Source: Flavobacterium sp. DG2-3
GTDB taxonomy: Bacteria > Bacteroidota > Bacteroidia > Flavobacteriales > Flavobacteriaceae
Direction of reading: 5' to 3'
Length of the DNA stretch: 64,000 bases
Assembly: GCF_030730925.1 (NCBI RefSeq)
Contig: NZ_JAVAMB010000007.1
Span: 1 to 64,000 of the forward strand
Made by a program: the position numbers and the translations under genes. The notes beneath the pieces are model-generated. The model was given only the letters and a program-made list of their open reading frames with translations, was not told the DNA's origin and made no database searches. Every line of letters begins with the position of its first letter. Position 1 is the first letter of the stretch. Positions 44,923 through 53,214 of the stretch are shown one piece after another.

Positions 44923-46878
44923 TTATTTTTCTATATTTAGAGCAATTTGCAAATCATCTTCTATCTTCAGAATAACTAAAACCAGCAATTTTAAATAGGA
45001 GAAATATGCATATTCATGCTTTTGAATCTCTTCAGGATTTGCCTGTGTTCCGTGCAGATAGCTATTTCGCAGTTCTAGCCCATTTGTAAATTCTTTTTTA
45101 TTAAGAAAATAGTTAAAATAAGATTGTTCAGATTTTGAAAACAGTGAACTATCAAAAAATAAAATTTTCTCATCCACCATTCTTAAAACCTCATTTTGAA
45201 GTTTTAAAGAATATCTGTGATATGATGCAAATTCATTTTCATATAAATCTTGAAGTATAAGCAGTCTTTCAATATTCGCAATTTCTAGAATTTCATTATC
45301 TGTAACTTTGAAAAAATCTTTTTCTATCAAGAAATCGATTTGTTGTTTTTGGTATTGCTCAAAATTGTTGTAATTCAAATTTTCATTTAACGCTAGCCTA
45401 AAGAAATTTTTATAGTTTTTTTCCGCGAAAGGCTCCACGTAATTTAAAAATGACTGATCTGAAAATAATAAACTTGAACTATAACCCATTTCTTTATTAT
45501 CGGAATTGAAATAAATGTATTTATTACTATTTAGACTTGGTATATCACTAATCACTGTAGGTACTGAAGATATCTGTAAAAGTTCAAAATCGATAAATCC
45601 ATCTTCAACATAAAGTTTAAACTGTTTTAGTATTGACTCAAATTCTGGCGCAAGCAACCTTACTTTTTCAAAATAAGAATTTGTAGCGGATGGTATTAGA
45701 AAACGAGCATTTTCTGCAAAACCATATTTTTCTCTGAAAAAGGCTGTAAAAGTTAAATGCAAAATATCTTCCAACGTTGTATTTAGCCCTTTAACAATTC
45801 TACTATATCCGTAAATTTGAGCTCCTGAAGTCATTTCTGATAAGGAAAAGGCTGTTCCCGTTCTGTACTCGTTTTCTGAACGGACTCCCATTAATTCTTC
45901 AAACAGCACACGCTGATTTTTCTTGCTTACTAAATTTATTCTCCACTGATTATCAACAAACCCAAAAAGATCTCTAAAATTTTGAAATAATACATAAGGG
46001 GTATCGTTTTTCTTAATAAAATTTAGGCTATATTCATAATGAATAACATGTTCATCATCAAAATAGGCATTTATAATATTGGCTGTATCATCGGGAAAGC
46101 TAACTGAAACACCATATTTTATAGAAGAATTATTAACGAACAGCTTTTCAGTTTCTTTTTTGTTTAATCGTTTAGCCTTCAGTTTTGTTCTATCTGAAAT
46201 TTTAAATTCTGCCTTATTTCTAACATTTTGAATTAGCGCAAGGTAGTTGAGATTTATAACATCTGAATCTAAATATTTTAAAATTATATTTTCTTTATCT
46301 ACAACAGTTAGCTTACTAGGTATAAAATATTGTCTATCGCGATTCTGTTTCTCAGCTTCATAGTGGGTCAGTAAAATTTCAGCTGCTTTTTCATAATCTA
46401 GAAGAAAGTTTTTTAACTCTGCACAGTAATAATCAACAAGTGGCTTATGAATTAAAATTTCAGTAATCAAGTGTGGTTTTATATCAAGAAGAGCTCTAAA
46501 AGTTACTTTTGATATTCTTTTAAATGTACTGTGACTACTTACAATTTCCCAAAATGACTGTGTATATCCTAGCTGAACACTTTCATATAAAACCATAGCA
46601 TTTATCTCATTTATACCAGCGAAAAATTGCCCAACTTTATTTCCATATTCATTAGTTTTCTCTTTAAAATTGTCTAAATCTTCTATAGTCCAATTTTTTA
46701 AGTACAAATCATTATCGAAATATTTTTTTAAGTGATAAAGTTCTAAAATATCATTTATGTCATTGTAACTAGTTTTTATTTCACTTTTCAAGATAGACTC
46801 ACCTTTTAAAAGTTCACGAGATCCAGCCAAATCTTCCCTGGAATAAAAATGTACACGGTTAAAATCACGTTTATTCAT
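44923..46878 (-). CDS. Large hypothetical protein with C-terminal HEPN-like R-x4-H motif
   Basis: A 651-residue soluble protein. Near the C-terminus lies ELRNSYLHGTQ, where Arg604 and His609 give the R-x4-H signature of HEPN ribonuclease domains, followed by a long hydrophobic helix (YFSYLKLLVLVILKIEDDL) as is common in that fold. The large N-terminal region is helical and then alpha/beta and matches nothing I know. Very low GC, alone on its strand and surrounded by decayed genes: the typical look of an abortive-infection type defence gene in the accessory zone of an element. Function is inference. Confidence 0.6.
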   Translation of the reverse strand: MNKRDFNRVHFYSREDLAGSRELLKGESILKSEIKTSYNDINDILELYHLKKYFDNDLYLKNWTIEDLDNFKEKTNEYGNKVGQFFAGINEINAMVLYESVQLGYTQSFWEIVSSHSTFKRISKVTFRALLDIKPHLITEILIHKPLVDYYCAELKNFLLDYEKAAEILLTHYEAEKQNRDRQYFIPSKLTVVDKENIILKYLDSDVINLNYLALIQNVRNKAEFKISDRTKLKAKRLNKKETEKLFVNNSSIKYGVSVSFPDDTANIINAYFDDEHVIHYEYSLNFIKKNDTPYVLFQNFRDLFGFVDNQWRINLVSKKNQRVLFEELMGVRSENEYRTGTAFSLSEMTSGAQIYGYSRIVKGLNTTLEDILHLTFTAFFREKYGFAENARFLIPSATNSYFEKVRLLAPEFESILKQFKLYVEDGFIDFELLQISSVPTVISDIPSLNSNKYIYFNSDNKEMGYSSSLLFSDQSFLNYVEPFAEKNYKNFFRLALNENLNYNNFEQYQKQQIDFLIEKDFFKVTDNEILEIANIERLLILQDLYENEFASYHRYSLKLQNEVLRMVDEKILFFDSSLFSKSEQSYFNYFLNKKEFTNGLELRNSYLHGTQANPEEIQKHEYAYFSYLKLLVLVILKIEDDLQIALNIEK

Positions 46879-47069
46879 ACTTGTTATAAATGGTTTTTAT
46901 TATTAAATAGGCTTAAGAGCAAAATATTCTATTAATCATCAACTTACATCATATAAGTCTTCATTCGGACAAACTTAACAAAATTAAAACTCTGATAAGT
47001 ACGGAAAACCTTATTCTTAATTCAATAGATTTGTTGATTAAAATCAAAAAATCTTTTTTTTTACACAGC

Positions 47070-47414
47070 TTAAAATGCTTCTTTTAATTTGAGTGTAAGC
47101 TCCACTGCCTGATCAAATCCTGAAGCGGTAAAAAAGTTCGAGAATCTCCAGAAGATAATCCAGATTCTCCCTATTTCTCAAAATCTGCTTGTGGTCCGCC
47201 AGATTCTTTCGGTAAGACGAATTATTTCCCGAAATCCTGTCTGGTCGTAGGCAAAATTATTATTCGAAGCGCTGCGAATAACAGAAGCTGAGAGCCTAAG
47301 GATCCTTTCAGGCTCATAACGTAGCATATGATTGAGTAACATCATAAAATAATAGCCGGTATGCGATGCCATGAAACCATGCTCAATCTTCACAGATTCT
47401 GTCGCTGCAGATTC
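47070..47414 (-). pseudogene. Remnant: C-terminal end of a larger protein with two frameshifts
   Basis: Reading the minus strand gives GFMASHTGYYFMMLLNHMLRY...REIIRLTERI, then (after a missing base near 47207) LADHKQILRNRENLDYLLEILELF, then (after an extra T near 47117) TASGFDQAVELTLKLKEAF and a stop at 47070. The three pieces join into one smooth helical protein end. Nothing before 47414 continues it. It is a decayed 3' piece of a long gene. I cannot name the family. The rest of 46879-47511 holds no other gene. Confidence 0.6.
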
Positions 47415-47511
47415 ACAAATTAGGATAATTCACATTTGCTTTTGAAAAAAGTAAAAACTCAGTAGTATCAAGATCTGGGTAATTTAGATTCAAATGGTTA
47501 TGTGAGTGATT

Positions 47512-47957
47512 TTAGTGTTCTTTACATTGAAAATCATTAACTATATAAACTCCAGAAGTCTCTTTTAAATTTTTATAAGATGCGTGATACGTCAGTCCAG
47601 AATTTAAATAGAAATTACCAACTGAGATGTCTTTAAAAATCTTTTCAACTTCACTTAATTCATCTTGAATAAACAATTCTTTCATGTGTGAATTTTTATA
47701 ACCGATAGGAATATATAGTTTACTGTTTTCAATATCTTTAACCGAGATAATATTTGGTGCACGATATAATATTTTTATTGGTATGTTAGATAAATGAAGT
47801 TGAAATCGTTTGAAGCCTCATCAAGCTTTAAAAATCCAAATGGTTTTGACTTATCAATTGTACTGTCTCGATCGTATTCATTTACGTCTCTTATTCGAGA
47901 TAAATCTAAAACATTATCTGCTGCTAATAGCGTTTCGAATGTTATTGGATTCTTCAT
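47512..47957 (-). pseudogene. Frameshifted hypothetical gene (about 148 aa before the break)
   Basis: The first frame runs from ATG 47957 (MKNPITFETLLAADNVLDL) to GFLKLDEASND; the frame then shifts at about 47800 and continues HLSNIPIKILYRAPNIISVKDIENSKLYIPIGYK to a stop at 47512. The joint length is one base short of a multiple of three, and inserting one T in the GATTTCAA stretch would restore a single protein. The tail ends NDFQCKEH. Family unknown. A one-base sequencing error is possible. Confidence 0.55.
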
Positions 47958-47975
47958 CCAGATTCTAATGACAAA

Positions 47976-48302
47976 ATGCTTCAACAAAGACGTAATAAAT
48001 TTATCAAAAGTTATAAAATCCGGCGTAATTTGAAAATACTAGAAAAAGAAAAGCTTTTACAAGATGAAAGCATACACAAAACAGAATTTGAACAACAATG
48101 GTATTTTAGTCTGGAAGATATGACAGAGTATTTGCAGGAAGATTTATCAGAGATTAAGAACTTAAAACTTCCTTTATTAATCGGCGGGAAAAGAAAAACA
48201 GTTAAAACAGCCACTTTCGAAGACATAGAAAAAGGACGTAAAAAAGAAGAGCTATCAGACTTTAATAAAGCACTTCTAAAAGCTAGACATTTTAAGAAAT
48301 GA
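47976..48302 (+). CDS. Hypothetical protein, possibly truncated (108 aa)
   Basis: 108 residues. The N-terminus is basic, and the middle has FEQQWYFSLEDMTEYLQEDLSEIKNLKLPLLIGGKRKTVKTATFEDIEKG, which reads like a small alpha/beta domain of phage or element proteins (a BRO-N-like resemblance is weak). The start codon lies close to the divergent pseudogene, so the 5' end may have been lost. The stop overlaps the first possible start of the next frame. Confidence 0.45.
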   Translation: MLQQRRNKFIKSYKIRRNLKILEKEKLLQDESIHKTEFEQQWYFSLEDMTEYLQEDLSEIKNLKLPLLIGGKRKTVKTATFEDIEKGRKKEELSDFNKALLKARHFKK

Positions 48303-48331
48303 CAAATAGTTGGAAATCAAAGAAAAGTTTA

Positions 48332-48339
48332 TACCTTTG
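48332..48339 (+). promoter_or_regulatory. -7 box for the coiled-coil gene at 48359
   Basis: TACCTTTG with TTG at 48310-48312 about 20 bases before. It ends 20 bases before ATG 48359 and argues for that start rather than 48299. Confidence 0.6.
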
Positions 48340-48358
48340 TAAGGTAAACCAGCTAACT

Positions 48359-48640
48359 ATGAGTGAAGACAAAATTACAAATCTTGAAAATAGGATAGAT
48401 ACTTTAGAGTACAAAATAGATAAAATCATAAGTACATTAAAAAATGTAGCTCCCGCCTTGGATAGCAATTTTAAGGAAATAAAAGAGCACTTGGAAAACT
48501 TAGAAACCAAAATAGATAAACTTGATGGCTCTACTGAAAAAGGGTTTGAGGAAGTTAAATGGGAACTTAAAAAGATTCAAGATGTAACAAGATATGCAGA
48601 TGAATATTTAAATATTCCTTCTACACAAGGTCAAGCTTAA
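48359..48640 (+). CDS. Small coiled-coil protein (93 aa)
   Basis: 93 residues from MSEDKITNLENRIDTLEY. Almost the whole protein is heptad-like (LENRIDTLEYKIDKIISTLKN, HLENLETKIDKLDG), so a parallel or tail-fibre-like coiled coil is likely. The frame is open from 48299, but the promoter lies between. A terminator follows. No partner is recognisable. Confidence 0.55.
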   Translation: MSEDKITNLENRIDTLEYKIDKIISTLKNVAPALDSNFKEIKEHLENLETKIDKLDGSTEKGFEEVKWELKKIQDVTRYADEYLNIPSTQGQA

Positions 48641-48661
48641 AAATGCAGTAATATAAAAATC

Positions 48662-48688
48662 AAGCCTCTTTAACCAGAGGCTTTTTTA
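48662..48688 (+). terminator. Terminator after the coiled-coil gene
   Basis: AAGCCTCT and AGAGGCTT arms with a 6-base loop, then a T run. Confidence 0.85.
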
Positions 48689-48693
48689 TTTGC

Positions 48694-48701
48694 TATATTT
48701 G
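48694..48701 (+). promoter_or_regulatory. -7 box for the gene at 48716
   Basis: TATATTTG, an exact TAnnTTTG match 14 bases before ATG 48716, which would give a very short leader. Confidence 0.55.
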
Positions 48702-48715
48702 AATAAAAAACAAGT

Positions 48716-49120
48716 ATGGAAATATTTATAGGTGTTGCGGGACTTATAATTGCTTGGCTAACATTTCAAAAGACATTCTACTCTAAACCTGATGAAGAAA
48801 GGAATAACCTTCTAGGCACTTTCCTAACTACTCAAAAACTGCATTTAGAAGTTCAGTCAATACTTCAAAAGTATATTGACGAGAATAATGGAGCTGAACA
48901 TTTTATTTATCCTGATATAACTTTTCAACATTTGTTGAATATGTACAAACAAGGTTTTGAAAAAGATTTATCTGATAAAGTTTATCAAGATTTGAAAAAT
49001 AACCAAATTTATACTAAAAGCAATATTGCAACATTTCAAAAATTGATTGATAAACAGCATAGTGATTTACTCATGTTTCGTAATCAATTATTATTTTTAA
49101 CTCCACCCACAAAAAACTAG
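48716..49120 (+). CDS. Membrane-anchored hypothetical protein (134 aa)
   Basis: A short N-terminal membrane helix (MEIFIGVAGLIIAWLTFQKTF) with a cytoplasmic helical domain behind it. Own promoter and a separate terminator upstream. The layout of a small anchored protein next to a HEPN-like neighbour recalls two-gene defence or toxin-antitoxin units, but no motif supports that directly. Confidence 0.5.
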   Translation: MEIFIGVAGLIIAWLTFQKTFYSKPDEERNNLLGTFLTTQKLHLEVQSILQKYIDENNGAEHFIYPDITFQHLLNMYKQGFEKDLSDKVYQDLKNNQIYTKSNIATFQKLIDKQHSDLLMFRNQLLFLTPPTKN

Positions 49121-49169
49121 AAACACAAAATCTAGTGTAAAATGGGTATACTTACCAAATTTTAAATAT

Positions 49170-50069
49170 ATGTCAAATATATACTGGCCGGTCTATAAAA
49201 ATTTAGAATTGGGAGTTCTTAATTTAAGTTATTCGATTCATATAGACGATAATCAATTAAATGTATATTCTTCGCAAATTTCAGATCTAATTTTAAGAGC
49301 ATCAGCAGAAATTGAATCGATATCAAAAGAATTATACAAATCCAACGGTGGCCTAAAAACATCAAAAATAAAATATGACTCCGATGCACTTGAGCACCTT
49401 AATAATCTTTGGAAACTTGATTTAAAGTCTGTAATTGTAACGTCAGTAAACTGCTTTCAAACATTGAAAGAATTAAAACCATTTATAAAAAATGAAACTA
49501 GTACTTTTCACAATGGAATAACTTACACTTGGAATAACTCATACCAAAATTTAAAACATGATAGAGCAAATTCATTACGATTCGGCAATTTAAAATATCT
49601 TTTTGATATAATGTCGGCTTTATATATCTTAAATCTGTATTACAAAAATGATACGGTTTTATTGTACAATGATGGTGGTGGAGTAAATTTCCCTTCGAAT
49701 ATGGGATCGGATTTATTTTCAGTAAAATTACATAAATGGTCTCTTTATGATGAAAATCTTAACTATAAAAAAAGAGTTGATTTTGATGAGTGTTTATATT
49801 TCACACATTACACAGAACAGACAATTGAAAATATAAAAAATGCATACGCCAAGGACCTACAGGAAATGAGAAGTTCAATCCTACATCACCCCAAAGCAAT
49901 GGAATATCTAAAAAATAATAAAGTCGAGGAAATCTTGGATGAAGAGCTAATGAAGAAAATTTTAGGAGACGAAGAATACTTACATTTCACTATTAATAAC
50001 TCTGCAAATCAATTAGAAGCAACAAAATATTATCATTGGCAAGCATCATTGAACAAAAATGATTTTTAA
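49170..50069 (+). CDS. HEPN-like/Abi-like hypothetical protein with KHDR motif
   Basis: 299 residues, soluble. It has ISDLILRASAEIESISKELY and SYQNLKHDRANSLRFGNLKYLFDIMSALYILNLYY. The NLKHDR..N...GNL..L...SALY.L pattern is one I associate with HEPN-related proteins in defence and accessory regions. The C-terminal part is acidic. 49 bases after the 134-residue gene, perhaps one transcript. It is the last complete gene before the right end repeats of the element. Confidence 0.55.
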   Translation: MSNIYWPVYKNLELGVLNLSYSIHIDDNQLNVYSSQISDLILRASAEIESISKELYKSNGGLKTSKIKYDSDALEHLNNLWKLDLKSVIVTSVNCFQTLKELKPFIKNETSTFHNGITYTWNNSYQNLKHDRANSLRFGNLKYLFDIMSALYILNLYYKNDTVLLYNDGGGVNFPSNMGSDLFSVKLHKWSLYDENLNYKKRVDFDECLYFTHYTEQTIENIKNAYAKDLQEMRSSILHHPKAMEYLKNNKVEEILDEELMKKILGDEEYLHFTINNSANQLEATKYYHWQASLNKNDF

Positions 50070-50205
50070 AACTTTTAACCTACAGTCTGTAGTAGTTGGT
50101 ACAGAATATAAGTATCAAAATAAAAAACAAATCTATCAAAAATCTGATCTTACCGTTCTTGATGTTCAGATTCCTGCTTCAAACGAAAAAGTAATCCGAA
50201 GATAA
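50059..50205 (+). CDS. Possible 48-aa remnant frame
   Basis: A short frame from ATG 50059 (overlapping the end of the previous gene by 11 bases), VVVGTEYKYQNKKQIYQKSD, ending NEKVIRR at a TAA (50203). The frame then reads on without further stops to about 50337. It may be a decayed gene end rather than a gene. Low confidence. Confidence 0.25.
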   Translation: MIFKTFNLQSVVVGTEYKYQNKKQIYQKSDLTVLDVQIPASNEKVIRR

Positions 50206-50364
50206 GTGGAAAATAGTTCTGAAGAAAACAGTATTTCGATTTTTTATCCCCAAAAAGCTTTGGACGTGTTACTAGATCTGCAACAAGTCACTAAAGTGTA
50301 TTTTGCCATCATTTTTTTAAATAAGTTAATGGAATAATCATTGCACAGTACTTTTAGCATAATT

Positions 50365-50496
50365 AAAAACTCAGCAAAATTAAGTTCTGCCGAGTTTAGG
50401 GTTGTATACCAAAAATTATCCAAAATATGACCAGTTGGAGTTTTGTGGCAAAATCGTGGCACATTGTTTTTTGGTGAACAAAAAACTCAGCAAAAT
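50365..50496. repeat. 16-base direct repeats flanking the right-end arm site
   Basis: AAAAACTCAGCAAAAT at 50365-50380 and again at 50481-50496, 116 bases apart, each followed at similar distance by TTAGG and GTATAC words. The 21-base arm repeat lies between them. The arrangement suggests a duplicated end sequence left by successive recombination events. Confidence 0.5.
50444..50464. repeat. Right-end copy of the 21-base arm-type repeat
   Basis: Identical to 8223-8243 and in the same orientation: two GTGGCA boxes 10 bases apart. It marks the probable right end of the conjugative element. Confidence 0.6.
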
Positions 50497-50513
50497 CAGG
50501 GATTAACAAGCTT

Positions 50514-50522
50514 AGGTTCGAA
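50514..50522. other. Candidate attR core
   Basis: AGGTTCGAA, identical to the T-arm bases 8053-8061 of tRNA-Tyr and placed 50 bases outside the right arm repeat. Nine bases are short and the following sequence does not complete a tRNA end, so the call is tentative. Confidence 0.35.
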
Positions 50523-50542
50523 ACTGTATACGAAAGATCAAA

Positions 50543-50578
50543 AAAAATGCACAGAAGCATAAGCTTCCATGCATTTTT
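50543..50578. terminator. Hairpin with T tail, terminator
   Basis: AAAAATGCA and TGCATTTTT arms plus an inner GAAGC/GCTTC pair with a 4-base loop. It lies downstream of the first sulfatase gene (minus strand) and just outside the element end. Confidence 0.65.
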
Positions 50579-50691
50579 ATCAAGAAACAAAATCAAATCT
50601 TTAAATTTATTGCGTCAGATCTAATACAGATTTTAGTGAAAAATATATGGTTGGACCATAAGGTCCGAAAGAAATATTGTCAAACTAAAAA

Positions 50692-52296
50692 TCAACCTCC
50701 ACTACTTCTTTTGGCAGTTGATATGGATTTTAATTTTTCCTGTGCATCTTTTAGCTTCAAATAATTGTCGATGGTAATTGGACCAGGATACAGATTGCTC
50801 TGTACGGTATGAGGCGGGTATTTTTCGTAGGTTTTAGCAAATTCTCCAATAATGTTCTGGACAGTCGGTAGGAACCAGGTTTTCTCAGTAAAGTTGTTCA
50901 TGAATAAATCGTAGCGCTCCTGCGGATCTGCCCATAAGTCAAATATTTGCGGCACAGTTGCTACATAACTTGATGCGCCTTTCCAGCCTAAATTAGAATC
51001 TACCGCCAGGCCTCCTGTTGCCTGCCCGTTATCACCTCGCAGGTTAAATACCGCTTTGAATTTCCCAATTCTTATTGCTCCGGGAAGCAATTCATCTTCT
51101 GTAAAATAAAACCACATATTTCTTTTTGATTTTCCCGTACCGAATAAAACCGGTGACATATCATAACTGTCAAAGATTGTAGGTTTTCCGTCTCTATCTA
51201 CAGTAGGCAGCTGCTGTTCTGTTAGCGCAGCGAATGTTGCCATAAAATCAAGCGTACCTAAAATATCACTATTCTTGCTGTTTGGTTTAATTTTCCCTGG
51301 CCACCATGCCATGGTAGGAATACGGCTTCCGCCCTCTCTATCAGTTCCTTTTGTCCCTCTAAAAGGAGTATAACCGCAATCAGGATAAACATCTTGCCAT
51401 GTACCGTTATCTACAGTATAAATTATTAAAGTATTCTCTGCAATTCCCAGATTTCTAACTTCATCCATAATACGGCCTACTCTCGCATCTAATTCTACGA
51501 TACAGTCTGCATATTTGTTTTTTCCAGCAGATTTTCCTGCATAATCAGGATGCGGCAGGTTTGGCTGGTGATTTTTTGCAAACGATATTTCCATAAAAAA
51601 TGGTTTATCTTTCTTTGCATTTTCTTTAAGCCATTTTAAAGATTCTTCTTCTGTATACTGATCTAAAAACGGAATTACTTTTCCATCTATTTTTCGAACC
51701 TCTCTGTAAGCTTTTCCAGCTTCTCCCTCCAAAGCTCCTTTGGTGCCTTTTGCCCATGTTGCTCGAATATCGTCCGGCATATCTGCATTCCAATCCGGAT
51801 CAGTATATGTGTAAGCATTTAAGTGGTACAAGGTCACATTTTTCATTACATCAAAACCCTGTGCAATTGGCATTGAATAATCTTCTTCGCCAAGATGCCA
51901 TTTTCCGGCAAAAAAGGTATTGTAATTTTTACGTTTTAACAGTGATGCTAATGTCCATTCTGCTTTTGGAAGTCCTCCACCATCACCTGGAAAAGCCACT
52001 GTTGTCATTCCGCTTCGATTGGGAATTCTTCCCGTAATTAATGCTGCTCTTCCTGGCGTACAGCTTGGCTGGCCGTAAAAAGACCAAAACTGCATACCTT
52101 CGTTGGCCATTCTGTCAAAATTTGGTGTTGCTGCTCCACGTGCTTCACCGCCTCCATAAGGACCTAGATCTCCCCATCCCGTATCATCTGACAGCAGGAT
52201 AATAATATTAGGATACTTTTTGTTCTGGGCATTTAAAAATGTAAATGATAGAAAAAACAGTGCCGTTAATGCTAATAAAAAGTTCTTTTTAGTCAT
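50692..52296 (-). CDS. Exported S1-family sulfatase (arylsulfatase), copy 1
   Basis: 534 residues from ATG 52296, where a signal peptide (MTKKNFLLALTALFFLSFTF) begins; the open frame upstream lacks one. The sulfatase signature CTPGR has its Cys at 79, the residue converted to formylglycine. Metal-binding Asp37/Asp38 lie in LLSDDTGW, GKWHLG in the middle and YTVDNG later. It should hydrolyse sulfate esters in the periplasm after activation by the formylglycine-generating enzyme encoded at 54910. A close paralogue is at 58884. It lies between two copies of the element-end repeat. Confidence 0.92.
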   Translation of the reverse strand: MTKKNFLLALTALFFLSFTFLNAQNKKYPNIIILLSDDTGWGDLGPYGGGEARGAATPNFDRMANEGMQFWSFYGQPSCTPGRAALITGRIPNRSGMTTVAFPGDGGGLPKAEWTLASLLKRKNYNTFFAGKWHLGEEDYSMPIAQGFDVMKNVTLYHLNAYTYTDPDWNADMPDDIRATWAKGTKGALEGEAGKAYREVRKIDGKVIPFLDQYTEEESLKWLKENAKKDKPFFMEISFAKNHQPNLPHPDYAGKSAGKNKYADCIVELDARVGRIMDEVRNLGIAENTLIIYTVDNGTWQDVYPDCGYTPFRGTKGTDREGGSRIPTMAWWPGKIKPNSKNSDILGTLDFMATFAALTEQQLPTVDRDGKPTIFDSYDMSPVLFGTGKSKRNMWFYFTEDELLPGAIRIGKFKAVFNLRGDNGQATGGLAVDSNLGWKGASSYVATVPQIFDLWADPQERYDLFMNNFTEKTWFLPTVQNIIGEFAKTYEKYPPHTVQSNLYPGPITIDNYLKLKDAQEKLKSISTAKRSSGG

Positions 52297-52406
52297 AATA
52301 TAAGTTTTTGATTTATATTGATTTTCTATTTTCGTTAACTTCATGATTATTCCATAAAGGATCCTTCCAAAATTACACAACATGTTTTATCATTTTTAAT
52401 ATTTTA

Positions 52407-52430
52407 GGTTGCAGATTATAAAATGAAACC
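52407..52430. promoter_or_regulatory. Sulfatase palindrome, copy 1
   Basis: The left half-site GGTTGCAGATTA is intact; the right half differs from the perfect copy at 60686 at three positions. About 110 bases upstream of the first sulfatase start codon. Confidence 0.65.
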
Positions 52431-52481
52431 ACTATTGTAAAATGAAACATAAACAAGAAAACATTTATCTTCTTTTAATTT

Positions 52482-52505
52482 GGTTGCATATTATAATCTG
52501 TAACA
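52482..52505. promoter_or_regulatory. Sulfatase palindrome, copy 2
   Basis: GGTTGCATATTA and TAATCTGTAACA: three differences from the perfect palindrome. 75 bases from copy 1, or about seven helical turns, so two bound proteins could lie on the same face. Confidence 0.7.
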
Positions 52506-52632
52506 GGTTGGATATCCAACAATATACTGGAGAGTGAGAAAAAAATATTGCCCGAACTTGAAATTCATGTTTTATTGGCTTACCAATATATTTAACATTG
52601 TCTAAAAATCATAAAATTTATATTCTAAGTTT

Positions 52633-52653
52633 TGTGGCAAAATCGTGGCACAT
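52633..52653. repeat. Third copy of the 21-base arm-type repeat
   Basis: Identical to 8223-8243 and 50444-50464, same orientation. Some 55 bases downstream TTAGGTTAGAAACTTATAC resembles TTAGGTTCGAAACTGTATAC near 50512. It probably marks the end of an older element or of a larger version of this one that includes the first sulfatase. Confidence 0.6.
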
Positions 52654-52750
52654 GGTGTTTTTGAAAACAGGAAATCCATTAAAATAAAGCTTCGGGAAGA
52701 TTAGGTTAGAAACTTATACATAAATAATTTGTTTTAAAATGGAAATCCAT

Positions 52751-52771
52751 TTGTGCCGGGGTTCGGCACAA
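52751..52771. terminator. GC-rich hairpin at the start of the GC-rich stretch
   Basis: TTGTGCCG and CGGCACAA arms (8 bp) with a 5-base loop, followed by AAGATC. On the minus strand a short T stretch follows. Its target transcript is unclear. The surrounding gap 52654-53214 has no credible gene. Confidence 0.5.
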
Positions 52772-53068
52772 AAGATCGGAGCGCATAGCGGGAAAAAGTT
52801 CCTGAAAAAAGAACTAAATGCAACTCACTATATAGTCACTCCAAATAGAATTTGTTAAAATTATTCATACCTAAAAGATAAATTAGTAGGGTGCATTGGA
52901 TAAGCGGATTATCAAGATAAAATTAGCTAGCTCCAACATATATTCCACTATTTACACCTGCCTCTTTAATTACCTGATAGCCATTTTATAAATGAAAACC
53001 ATTTTTCTGTAAGAAAAACTGCCGCCGCCCTGCCTACATTTGACATAAGGCAGAACATAAAGGGAAAG

Positions 53069-53091
53069 CCAAAAACCAAAAACCAAAAACC
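53069..53091. repeat. 7-base tandem repeat (CCAAAAA), three copies
   Basis: CCAAAAA repeated three times plus a partial unit in the GC-richer gap before the 135-residue gene. Such tracts change in length easily. Confidence 0.6.
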
Positions 53092-53214
53092 AGAGCCAGA
53101 TGGCAGGGCGCAAAGCTGAAAGCCCAAAGCCCCGGCCCGGACCAGCCGGTACAGCCGCTTTACGGGCAGACCGCTTAAAAAAAAACAGCAAGTAATCTTA
53201 AAAAAAAAAATAAA

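Noticed and set aside
50514-50522. Firm attR call
   Set aside because: Nine matching bases could arise by chance in the search space of about 100 by 80 positions, and the flank does not restore a tRNA; kept only as a candidate.
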